A DNA stretch of 64,000 bases from NCBI GenBank assembly GCA_030762935.1, contig CM060899.1, positions 13,623,001 to 13,687,000 on the forward strand, read 5' to 3'. The position numbers were made by a program, and so were the translations under genes. Positions 44,597 through 54,299 of this stretch are shown here, in pieces. Position 1 is the first letter of the stretch. Each line of letters begins with the position of its first letter. Origin of the DNA: Hymenopus coronatus. Taxonomy: Eukaryota; Arthropoda; Insecta; Mantodea; Hymenopodidae. The notes under the pieces were generated by a model. It worked only from the letters and a program-made list of their open reading frames with translations, had not been told where the DNA came from and made no database searches.

Positions 44597-45925
44597 CAAC
44601 GGTTCCCAACCGGTGTGCCCCGGCACCCTAGGGTGCCGTGTGATTGGCTAACGGGTGCCGCGAGATATTGAGATAAACAAAAAAAAAACTTCTACTGAAG
44701 CCTTAAGTCTTGTAAGGTCTTGAAATAAAATATGTCAAATCAATTACTCTCATGCACGGCAGATGGTGATAGTGGTCGATTCATTTCAATAATGCAGTTA
44801 TACTAGATCCCACAGATGGCATTACAGCTATACCCTGCCGAACATTCCCGACACTACTCGCTTCCTCACGAACATTCCCGAGACTTCGACAGATGAATAT
44901 ATAAAAGTGTACGCCGCTTGGCGCTTTCAGTTGTCTTCCTCGCGTTGATTCAGTGTTTAGCTATGGATAAGTTCATTGTTAAACGTAAACGCCAGGACAG
45001 TGAAAGTGAACAGTCGGCTCCTACTGCTTGCTTTAAGAAGCCAAATCTTACAGTTTCTCCCGGAACGTCAAATTCACCACATAAAGAAGACAAACGAAAG
45101 AAAAGAACATACCAGGACAGTTACTTAGCGTATGGATTTAAGTGGAATAACAACGAGGAAACCCTATCCCTGTGTGTTTAGTTTGTGGCGAAACACTTAG
45201 CAACGAGGCCATGGTACCTAGCAAACTGAAGCGGCATCTTACAACAAAGCATCCTAGTGTGTCACAGAAAAGTGTAATGTTTTTTTCACATATATTAGAA
45301 GGGAATAAGAAAACAGCTGTGCGAATGGTAAAGAGAATGACCATAGGTGATACTGCTCTTGAAGCCTCATTAAATGTAGTAGAACTGATAGCTAAAAAAA
45401 AAAGAAACCTCATATTCTTGGAGAGGAAACTTTGGCCCTGCATGTCAAGTTATAGTTTCAACAATACTTGGCGAAGGAGCAGCTAATCAAATTTCGAAAG
45501 TTCCTCTGTCCAACAACACAATCAGCCGCAGGATATCTGAAATGTCATGCAATATCAACGAACGAGTCACGGAGAAAATAAAAACCTATAGAACATTTGC
45601 TTTGCAAGTAGATGAGAGTCTCGATATTGGTGTAAAACCGCAACTCCTTGGATTTAACAGATATATTGATGAAAAAGATATTAATGAACAGTTTCTGTTC
45701 TGTAGACCGCTGGAGACTACAACCACAGGCCATGATATTTTCGTTTCTATTAATTCCTATCTCAATGACCATGATCTTTCATGGAAATACTGTTGTGGTA
45801 TATGTACAGATGGTGCACCATCTATGTCTGGGAAAATTAAAGGTTTTACTGTCAGAGCTCTCAATGAAAATCCATCCATTATTATAACTCACTGTTTTCT
45901 GCATAGAGAGGCAGAGAGAACAGAA
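44597..45925 (+). mobile_element. hAT transposon, 3' truncated
   Basis: Left end CAACGGTTCCCAACCGGTG has the form of hAT termini that start CAG.GGTTCCCAACC, preceded by the possible 8-bp target GGTTAGAG (44589-44596). A promoter region and a transposase with a BED zinc finger follow. It stops in the middle of the transposase at ~45925, where Jockey-like copy G resumes. No right terminal repeat or second TSD is present. About 970 bp of copy G is missing at this place, so the hAT end and host sequence were removed together. Confidence 0.8.
44840..44932 (+). promoter_or_regulatory. hAT core promoter with TATA, initiator and heat-shock-like repeats
   Basis: TATATAAAAG at 44898-44907 and TCAGTT at 44927-44932, about 30 bases apart, are the TATA and arthropod initiator arrangement. 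The ATG (MDKFIVKRKR) is at 44963. Upstream, GAACATTCCCGA occurs at 44840-44851 and 44870-44881, exactly 30 bases apart. Each fits GAA-NN-TTC-NN-GA, the heat-shock-factor pattern. Regulation by stress is inference only. Confidence 0.5.
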
Positions 45926-45937
45926 GATCGACGAGGT
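44963..45937 (+). pseudogene. hAT transposase with BED finger (ZBED5/FAM200-like), truncated
   Basis: MDKFIVKRKRQ, a Ser/Pro-rich linker, then DSYLAYGFKWNNNEE. A frameshift near 45175 is followed by CLVCGETLSNEAMVPSKLKR and HLTTKHPS, the BED zinc finger (CxxC ... HxxxH). A second break lies near 45385-45490. The catalytic-domain start at 45542-45910 reads KTYRTFALQVDESLDIG (first catalytic Asp region), CCGICTDGAPSMSG (second Asp) and THCFLHRE (the CxxH region). The insertion domain and C-terminal dimerisation part are missing. Known: hAT transposases of this type gave rise to ZBED5/FAM200 host genes. Non-functional here. Confidence 0.8.
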
Positions 45938-46793
45938 TGACCAGTCGACCGCGGGATAGACTGCTGTGCAGCAGAAAAAAATAAATAAATAAATAAAAAA
46001 AAAAAAGTATGGTGTTCAATTTAGGAATCCACAGAGTCGTGCTCGGTTAAAAACAGCCAGGAGGGAAAAAAGGTTCCAGTTTGCTTTATCTAGGCGCCAT
46101 CGAGGCAAATGTGGGGAACGTACAACCGGTGATAAGACACTAATAATAATGGGAAAGTGGTCACTAGAATGTAAGTCAGAGATGAGTTTCCTGTGCAAGG
46201 AAACTGCCAACTGCGGAGAGCAAACAGCTATGTCCAGGTGGGAGAAACTGAGAAAGGCATCAGACGGATATATAGGCTCTCCGGTGTTCAAGAGAGATGG
46301 GTGATAACTGTCCAAAAAATCGGCAATAAGATTGCCTCTCGCGCAATCCGAGGGGATGGTGGTGGGCATTCACTCACCGACTAGTAGTAATGGTGCGGGT
46401 AGCTGAGAAACTATGACTTCTAAATCAGTGCGCGAGAGGTCAAAGGAGGGCAGCAGCTATATATACTACAAATGGTGAATTTGGTAGACGGCAACGTAAT
46501 TCGTGACCGACTGGATATCTGACTGTAAAGACACGAATTCAGCATAAAGGTCATCTCTGACGAGCATCATAGCGCCCCCTTGTGCAGGCGCCCCCTCTGC
46601 CGGAATTAAATCACACCTTACAGCGGAGTAGTGCCTGCAGGTAACGTTGTCTTATGGTCGGAGCTTAGTCTCTTGTAAGCAAACAACCAGAGTGTGAAGA
46701 TGGTGCAGCAACAGCTCTAGCTTTTGTCGATGTGTTTGAAGACGGCATATGTTCCACTGTAGGACAGTCATGGTGGATAGTATGGGATAAGAT

Positions 46794-48210
46794 TTAAATC
46801 GAAAGACGTTTCTGCATATTCGGCTGTGCTGGTCGGTTCAATTTGCACTTTTTAGGTTTAGGACTGACATTGTTTTCAGGAGCATGATCCTGCCGCTTCC
46901 TCACTGTCCGTCTGGCAGTCGGGGCAGAATCCTCCTGGTTCATTTCCTCCACAGGGGAGGAAGACCTCTTTCCAATAGAGAACCTCGAACCGATTAGAGG
47001 TGCTGATCGACTCAGATGGTCGTGGCCGATCAGTACTCCCCCATGAAGATTCCTCCGAACAGAATCGACGTGGAGATTGGCGTGGACTATTTTCCCTAAG
47101 GGATGGGATTTAACTCTCTCTCTCAGGAAGTCGGTCCTAACATACCTTGTCTTAAATGTTTTCACTGAACGCAACGGATGAGCCGGTCTTGGTGCCCGAG
47201 GTCGAAAGTTTGGGAGATACTTTATCTGGACTCCGTTGAACAGTAGCAGTGCTAGCAGATGCTACTGCCGATGTAGGTTTAGAAATGGATAACTTCGGTG
47301 TTGCCTGGCGATGAGAACCCTGTCAGAAGTCGTCGCCCCGTTAATATTGCAAGTTTGTATAGCAATTTCCCTACGCGGTACCGACTTAGCTGTAATGGAA
47401 CTGTAGGTACCGAAGTGCGGGACAGAGGGTTGGTGAAGACGCAGGAGCTTACGGGCCTCTGAGAAGGACTCCTTCTCCCCTACCCGTATCTCCTGAATCG
47501 CTCTCTCCTCCGTAAAACGGGGGCAATCTCGGGAACTCGCTGGGTGTTCCGCACTGAAATTCACACAAGATTGAGTGGCAAAGCAAGCTTCATCGTGCGA
47601 TGCCTCACCACATAGAGCACATGTAGGATGATCAGTACAAAAATTACTGTTGTGTGCAAACCTCTGACACTTGTAACATCTGAGTGGGTTGAGAATGTAG
47701 GGCCTAACCTCGATGATTTCATACCCTGCCTTAATCCTTTGAGGGAGATCCACCCGATCAAAGGTAAGGAACAGGGTATGGGTAGGAACAAATTCACCAT
47801 TAACCTTCCGTTGAACCCTATAAACAGATGTTACGCCCTGCTCTGTCAGATCTTCTTGAAGCTCCTCATTGGACAAACCGTCCAATTAGCGGGTTGTGAT
47901 CTCACTGCGCGAGGAGTTGAAGGTCTTGTTCTGCTGGACCTTAATTGGGTAATTGCCTCACATTTTGGCTTTGAGTATTTTTCCTGCCTGGGACGCCGTA
48001 AATGTTTCTACCAGGAGGGTGCCGTTGCGTGTTTTAGTACAAAAGTGTACTGGACCAGCGATTTTGTCAAGACCCTTTTGAACTGCAAAAGGGCTGATGA
48101 AAGTAAATGCCCGACCTTCCTCTGTCCTTGTTATTACTAAGTAGCGAGGACCACTACACTCGACTACTTCTTTTCCACTATTTTATTTTTAGGGTTTTGG
48201 TTTGCCATAA
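46794..48210 (-). pseudogene. Copy G ORF1 (gag-like)
   Basis: The start lies near 48210 with MANQNPK codons. 47885-47262 is a 207-codon open frame: DGLSNEELQEDLTEQGVTSV, YRVQRKVNGEFVPTHT, DRVDLPQRIKAGYEIIEVRP, CYKCQRFAHNSNFC, CALCGEASHDEACF and CVNFSAEHPASSRDCPRFTE. These are three Cys/His clusters, of which the first two are CCHC-like and complete. Then RVGEKESFSEARKLLRL. The 47174-46794 part is basic and Ser-rich, ending PAQPNMQKRLSI. Breaks occur near 47240 and 47890. It gives the clearest view of the family's knuckle region. Confidence 0.85.
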
Positions 48211-48660
48211 AGATGGTATTAAATTTCATCCCCCAGTGCTCCCCAACCACCATGGGGCCCAATAAGAGGTTACCCCACTGGAGTGATAGGGTCACACAGG
48301 GGATATAGTTGGCTTGCCGTCCTACTCACCCTGGGTTTCGGTAAAATATCTAATCCTGGCCGAATGACTAGGGGTGAGTTAGTCTTTAGTCTCCCGTTTA
48401 GGCGAAGCGGAAACCAAAGCGGTGTATTAAGTTGCATCCCTCCCCAGTTACTGAAGAACAGAAGCCCAGGCTCAGATACGCAACCCTCAACCAACCTTTC
48501 CACCGACACAGGTTTCCACGCACAGCCTACACGTGGGTGGGCTTTTAAAGCTACTGACTCCCTCATCACTCTTAGGTTGCCCCAGAGGGAATCAAGGTTA
48601 GCTCGGGACCCCGGGTGCACCTAACCCGTACCTTCCGTAGTAGGCCCCTGGGGGGGGGGA

Positions 48661-49215
48661 TATAAAAGGCCACCATGAAAAACTTCCTTCCTCTGTCCGA
48701 TTTAACACCAATTAGCGAGGACCAAAGACTTGACTACTTCTTTTCTAATATTAAGGTGTTTTTTTTGGGTGCCATAAAGGTAAATAGAAATTCATCCCCC
48801 AATGCTCCCCACCCATCATAGAGCCCAACACGCGGTCACTCCACTAGGGTGGCTGGGCTACACAGGGGATTTAACGGGCACAGTCCCACTCATCTTTGAG
48901 TTAGGTAGAATACCTGTCCTGGTCGATTGACTTGGGGTGGGTTAGTCTCTAGCCTCCCGTTTAGTCGAAGCAGAAACCAAAGTGGCGTATTACGTTGTGC
49001 ACCCTCCCTACTTACTGAAAAACAGAAGCCCAGGCCAGATATGCAACCCAGGACATTCCTTTCCACAGACATGGGTCCCTATGCTGGCCTACACGTGGGA
49101 GGGCATTTTTAGCTACTGACCCCTTCACCACTCAGAGGTTGCCCACTGATGGAGTCAAATGTGCCTCTGGACCCCGGGTGCGCCTAACCCATGCCTACAG
49201 AATTAAGACCCTGGG
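48661..49215 (-). mobile_element. Jockey-like LINE copy H, right part (5' UTR and ORF1 start)
   Basis: Begins with the second TATAAAAGG and continues on the - strand as ORF1 start (ATGGCACCC.. near 48773) and 5' UTR up to CCCCCAGGGTCTTAATTCTG at ~49215, a degraded form of the family 5' end. Joined with 41745-41988 across copy G, it makes a contiguous 5' piece of one element. Confidence 0.8.
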
Positions 49216-50450
49216 GGTTCCATCGTCAAGTGAACTATTTGCATAAGTGATATAAAGACTTTATTTGTAACTAATTGCTGAGTAAATAACTACATTTGCA
49301 ACAATATTTTTAAATGATACCTACGTATTTAGTTTGGTCGCAATGAGTTTTAAGTTATTTTTTTAAGTTCATCTATAATCTACTTTCAAGACATTACAGT
49401 TTTTGTCTTCAGAATACAATTATTTTAAGAGTAAAGCCATAATAGTTGCTTTATTTTACTTTTTGAAAACCATCCATTTATTTTAAAAACACTATTTTCA
49501 AGTCTTATTTGAAACACAACATTGTACGTAAATATACTGTTGTCATTCATTAATATCTAGTACTACACTGAAATACAAACAAATTATCCAGAGATGATAA
49601 AACATGTTATGGGTCTGAAATGTAATTGCATGGCTTGCAATGTAAATCACATATAAAATAGAATTGATGGCAAATACTTGCAGAATATGCATTAAAGTTC
49701 CCTTTTTGTCATTTTTTCCAAATATATAGCTAGTACAATTTCATTAACTTGAAGCAGTCTGTTGACAGTTTGCATTATTCATTTATTTATATTTTCCAGC
49801 GTATATTATTTTTCTTATTAGAACTGATAAATATATGAACTTAAGAAATATTTAGCTAATAGCTTAGACTCCTTCATTCTCTTGAAGGTGTCAGATTTTC
49901 CTTTGCAATAGTTGCTAAGTTATTGACTGCTCCATAACCCAAATGAAAACCACACTGGTCATGAGGCCATAATTTATAATTATCTTACAAAAAATAGAAA
50001 AAGGGAGAAAAAGCATAGCTTGCTTGCCAATGCCTTTTTCTGTACTTTTCTAACATAGAATTCAGAATTAAAATCCAGTAAATGTTTCAAACTCTAGGAT
50101 CTCTTTTAGGGTTTTAAATTGGCATTATCTAACAAATTTTCCAAATTCTTGGAAATTCATGATTTTGATGAAGTATATAAGGGCGATCATGTTGTTATAT
50201 TCAATCACAACCTTATAAAACATCATGACAAAAACCAGAGATAAAGAAGAATATAAAAGCAATAATAGCAATAGTTAGAAAAAAATGTTTCTATGCAGCG
50301 TTACTATAAATGATCTTTCCAATTGCAAACTTAAATAACTATCATTAAGAGACTCTTAGAAACATAACATTAATATCATGGAAAGAGAAATTCAAATATT
50401 TTTGTTCTGTTGTGGAACCTGTTGCATATTTACTTTGTTGCTAGGAGACA
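49216..50450. other. AT-rich stretch, no gene
   Basis: No coding signal or repeat recognised. Confidence 0.45.
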
Positions 50451-50459
50451 ACATAACAG

Positions 50460-50800
50460 AAAAATGACTGCAAGGGAAAACCGGAGGGCATTATGTATGC
50501 TACTTTCATACAACCCAGTATGCTGTCACTCTACAACGGATTTTTAAGAGCATTTGGTGTTGATCCACCCAGTGGGCCCAGTAAGTGATTTGTTGACTTC
50601 AAAATGCGAGGATGCATCTGTAAGCAGAAGTCAATCAGTCATCCTTCAGTAGGCAAAAGTGAAGCATGTGAAAAAGTGTTTAAATAAAGTCCATAAATAT
50701 GCACCATAAAAGCCATTAGAGAAATAAAAAACCCCCAGCAAACCGTGTGGAAGACTATGGCAACAAGTTCCATATGGGGAGTCATGTAAATGTTCCAAAT
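50460..50800 (+). pseudogene. Transposase helix-turn-helix fragment (DUF4817-like)
   Basis: In shifting frames: MTARENRRALCM, AVTLQRIFK, FGVDPPSGPSK, FVDFKMRGCICKQKSISH, SVGKSEACEKVFK and AIREIKNPQQTVWKTM. The order (N-terminal ENRRALCM, QRIF, GVDPPSGPS, PQQTVWK) is that of the helix-turn-helix region found at the start of many Tc1/mariner-related arthropod transposase predictions. No catalytic domain follows. A second copy lies 350 bases on in the opposite orientation. Confidence 0.5.
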
Positions 50801-50879
50801 AATTGTAAGGATTTTCCAAAGCTGACTTTGCGTTAGTGCACTGAGAGATGGAAAATGGGCTAATCACTAAACATCAAAG

Positions 50880-51150
50880 ATTCAATGAAACCGTCAGTTT
50901 CTATTCTGAGTTACATCTCCTCATAGAAAGGCTGTGGCTTGGCTTTGTCATCTGTTTCACAGCCTACAATTGCAAACTGCATGGGTGGAACTTCAAACAT
51001 TTCCTGAACGACTAATTGATTTCCACTTACAGATGCATCCCGTCGTTTTGAAGTCAACATAGCACTTGTGTACAATGGACCCACTGGGGAGATCAACATC
51101 AAATTTTCTTCTAAAAATGTGCTGTACAGTGACAACAGACTGGTATATGA
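50880..51150 (-). pseudogene. Second copy of the helix-turn-helix fragment, inverted
   Basis: On the - strand: QSVVTVQHIFRRKFDVDLPS, YVDFKTTGCICKWKSISRSG. It aligns over ~100 bases with 50500-50650 on the + strand. The two may be arms of one inverted element, or two insertions. Confidence 0.5.
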
Positions 51151-51225
51151 GAAAATCTAGACATATACACAATGCTCTCTTATCTTCGTTTCCAGCAATT
51201 TTTCAGTTACATCACACAACCCCAA

Positions 51226-51420
51226 ATGTAAATAGCATGTTATTTATGGACGCTGTTTAACTGCTGTGGCTCTCGGCGTCCCATTCTATACTGGGCGTGA
51301 AAATCCGCTTAATTTTGCTCAGAGGCCTCTACATCAGGCTTCAGATTCTTTTACATGCCGTAAATCTTACAACATATTACGGTCCTATTACTTCTGCAGA
51401 TGAAAGAAAAAAAATGTAAC
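51226..51420 (-). mobile_element. SINE-3, 3' half
   Basis: GTTATTTATGGACGCTGTTT, GGCGTCCCATTC, TTTGCTCAGAGGCCTCTACA and ATCAGGCTTCAGATTCTTTT match the antisense 3' half of SINE-3 (24429-24722). The tRNA head is absent. Confidence 0.75.
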
Positions 51421-51535
51421 CATGCATAAAATTGCAATGGTAAATATTCATTGTAGTAAAAATCACCTCCTAATAACAAGATGCACAATTTAAAGTTGTC
51501 CAGTTTATCAAAATGTTCTTTTCCACTCTAAGATT

Positions 51536-51592
51536 TTACCTGCAGTGCCACAAATAGTAAAAGCAGATATTAAACATTACCAAAAAAAATTC
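51536..51592 (+). mobile_element. SINE-1 3'-end fragment
   Basis: GCAGTGCCACAAATAGTAAA then AGCAGATATTAAACATTACC and an A-run match the SINE-1 3' end. Confidence 0.6.
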
Positions 51593-51699
51593 TAATATTG
51601 TTCCTACACAGAGCTGAGCACTGTTCACTGATCATAACAATATCATGGCAATAGTATTCACACAAGCTGCAAGGCTCCAGTATAGCGGGAGATATTGCA

Positions 51700-52019
51700 A
51701 CACTGTGTTGAGAAAATGTAAATGGAGTGTTATTTATGGACGCTCTTTAATTGCTGTGGTTCTCAGCGTCCCATTCCATACTGGGCATTGAAATGTCGCT
51801 TAATTTTGCTCAGAGGTCTCTCTATCAGGCTTGAGATACTTTTACATGCCATATATCTACGACACGGGACCAACGGCTTTACTTCCCTTCCAAAGGAAGC
51901 CATGCTAAGGATTTTTCACCCGAAAAAAAACCATCGTCATCCGCCAAGTTTGAACCCGCAACCTTGAGTATATGAAGTTAGCATGGTAACCATTACACTA
52001 CGGAGGGCGACACTGGGTT
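51700..52019 (-). mobile_element. SINE-3, full copy, 10-bp TSD
   Basis: ACACTGTGTT at 51700-51709 and ACACTGGGTT at 52010-52019 bracket the element. On the - strand it starts GTCGCCCTCCGTAGTGTAAT, has box B GGTTCAAACTTG (decayed) and ends CAGCAATTAAAGAGCGTCCA then a T-rich tail containing ATTTACATTT. It lies beside or within Jockey-like fragment I. Confidence 0.8.
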
Positions 52020-53345
52020 AAATGGTCACCATTTCTGCTCTTCGATTTCCTGATCATTCCCTGGGAAGCCAATATGACTAGGAATCCAAGCGTGTGAACA
52101 TGGAGGACATCTAACTGTGCTGCTTGAGTGGTAGTTATAAAGCTCATGAACACTCTAAAGAGCACTAAGGGACTCATAATTGTGCAGTTAACCAATTTTG
52201 ATGGCAAATAAAAATGAAGCCATATATGGCATACAGCTACACTATAAGCAAAAATACTGCCTTGAAACTAGAATGTAAGCGCTTCAGTTCCATAAACATA
52301 GGCACATCCAAAATCATCAGATCACTTAAATTATATCCATTAAAATGCATAAAAATTTTGTTATTACAATTCAACCGAAATTCCAAATTATAAATATGGA
52401 TTAAAAACACAGACATATGAGTGTTCCATCATCCAGAGATCTATATAGTATGTTCCTTCATTTAGAAAACATGCTTGGCAGTTCAATAGTGTGCTTACTA
52501 AAATGCTCTTGGATGCAAAAACCTGCAGACCTTGGAATAGGAGAACTGCATTTATAATAATGCTCTTTCAGTGTAGTATTGAAAAGAAAAAAATTCATGA
52601 ACAAGGAATGCATAGGTAAGAGTTTTAACTCTTTATTGCATGCATTATTTTGCTACATATGCTGTTTTTCACCTAATTATCAAACAAGTATTTATATCCC
52701 TTTCACAGGCACCATAACTGAAGCGACTTGAATAGCCGTGATCATTAGACAGTCAAATGTGCCTTTGGTAAAAAAAAAAAAGAAAGAAAGAAAGGGAGGG
52801 GCCCCAGTAAAATAACTGGTGTGATGGCACGCTTAAATGCTGATGAGGTTATATTTCATTGCAGTTGCATAGATTTTTCTCTTTTTATATAAAAAAAAAC
52901 TATTTTTGTTTTGTTTTTGCAAAATATTAGAATCTTTAAAATACAAAATAGCTATGCCTAGCATAATTTTTTTTAAGGTCATTGTAATAGGAAATTAAAA
53001 AAAAAATGTCCACTGATAATACTAAAAGCTGTGATTTATAATGTTTGTTGCATAATAGTAACACTATACAATAAAAGGTTAAGTCTGCAGTCATAATTTC
53101 CTGACAGGATATAATATCAATGTAGGAGAATGAATCCAGCCAATGTGACGTAGAGGCTCGCACATGAGATTGCTGAGAAGGCAACAACAGCCATACAGAT
53201 GACCAGATTATGAAGTGTATCTAATCTTCTCGGCACAGATTGGTGTGCTGAGAAGTAAACAATGCATCCATAATCTAATTTGAATTAGATCTGTGCGCAC
53301 TAAACTCAGAGCAAAACTGAGTGATGTGTTCCCAAAGAATTGCCA
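52020..53345 (-). mobile_element. Old Jockey-like fragment I (RNase H and RT C-terminus)
   Basis: 52040-52560 is antisense to the RNase H region: CTAGGAATCCAAGCGTGTG encodes a WIPSHIG-like block, and GGCACATCCAAAATCATCAG matches the VGCAF block. 53145-53345 is antisense to the RT thumb (ATGCATCCATAATCTAATTT; AATTGCCACTTACTAC). Between them (52600-53140) is AT-rich DNA with A-runs and no coding signal. It is more diverged than copies A-H. Confidence 0.65.
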
Positions 53346-53356
53346 CTTACTACGGT

Positions 53357-53423
53357 GTTTATCACATATATTGCCTGCAGAGCCATATGTAGTGAAAGCG
53401 GGCACTGAACACTATCAAAAACA
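53357..53423 (+). mobile_element. SINE-1 3'-end fragment
   Basis: CCTGCAGAGCCATATGTAGT, GAAAGCGGGCACTGAACACT and ATCAAAAA match the end of SINE-1. Confidence 0.6.
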
Positions 53424-53781
53424 TAATTATCACATAGATGTTACAGTTCCAGCAGGGTTGCTTCTGTTTCCTACTTAAATAATAAATAAAAAGGCCACAG
53501 TGTGTTCTCTGCCATAGGCCCAAATTTGACCAGAGAGAAGCTATTTATAAATTAGGATGATTTGTTAATAAAGTTTCATTCTTTGCATATAATGGTTTTT
53601 GAAACTATTAAATGAGGGTAATTAAAAAAACAAGGAATTAATATATTTCTTCAGTTGTTTACTTGAAGGCATGCATTACTGGTAAAATGGTGTATTATCA
53701 TTGGACAATATTCTTTTCTTGAATTTTGTACTTTAGTGCTCTATTTCCTTTTAACATTCAAAGAGAACACGTTGTTTGTTT

Positions 53782-53821
<40 letters not shown>

Positions 53822-54046
53822 TTTTTCATATAGCTTAAGTGACTTCTAATTTTGTTTCATATAAGTTCCAAAAACTCAAGTTTATTTCCCCTTGTCCAGT
53901 TTAATTTGATTCATCAACTAATGTTCTAAAGAGATGGAAAGCTTATATTGTTTTCCACATATGAATACATGTTAGTATTTTTAGCTGGTTATTTTCACTG
54001 CTTTTCTCAGTTAATTTATATTGATATTACATTAATGCATTTTCTT
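53424..54046. other. AT-rich stretch with a 35-T run
   Basis: No gene. T-run at 53784-53818; it may be the poly(A) of an unrecognised - strand insertion. Confidence 0.4.
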
Positions 54047-54299
54047 GTGGTGGCGGTGATGTGGTAGTGGTGGTGGCTGTGGTGGTAGGGCTTTAAGGCG
54101 CACAACTGCAAAGGTTATTAGCGCCCTAGGGTAAACAAAAGAGCTAACAATTAAACGGCATAAAAATCACTAAAGCAGGAGTACTGCACAAGGGTTAAAA
54201 CCAGATAGATCATAAGACTAAAACCAAGGGACTGAAAACACAAGTCAGTAAAAAGATAAAACCCCATGAAAAAATTAAACCCAACTGTACATTCCGCAG

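Larger units (their letters stand above)
42325..46790 (-). pseudogene. Copy G ORF2, interrupted twice
   Basis: From the right: endonuclease (46790-46016) with codons for the DIQ..AVR block and LDIAVCSPQLAVSLHR, then the hAT. After it, RT from 44568: VSSCLFIHYFPIFC (His-Tyr where the catalytic Asp-Asp is expected), LFGWSSKNGFRFSTEKSVCV, FLGLVFDRKLCWLPH and RCDYFLNFLRILSGKSWG. RNase H N-terminus (43707-43429): RLYTDSSKCNTGVGCAFISG and IYCAELCAIYRAL. The 505-bp insertion is next. Then the RNase H C-terminal part and the knuckle domain ICPLCGESLTIRYVLLECAP (42534-42325). The RT core between about the LEKAYD block and the VPQG block is lost at the hAT. It cannot be active. Confidence 0.8.
41989..48660 (-). 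mobile_element. Jockey-like LINE copy G, complete ends, inserted in copy H
   Basis: Flanked by TATAAAAGG at 41980-41988 and 48661-48669. 3' end on the left with GAT trinucleotides (41989-42003) and the conserved end GTGCTAATGATCTTAAAGTT (complement ~42020-42039). 5' end on the right with CCCCCAGGGGCCTACTACGG. Inside: 3' UTR, ORF2 (42325-46800) interrupted by a ~505-bp insertion (42833-43342) and a truncated hAT (44597-45925), ORF1 (46800-48210) and 5' UTR. Without the inserts, and counting ~970 bp lost at the hAT, it would be about 5.8 kb. It is the best-defined copy in the cluster. Confidence 0.9.
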
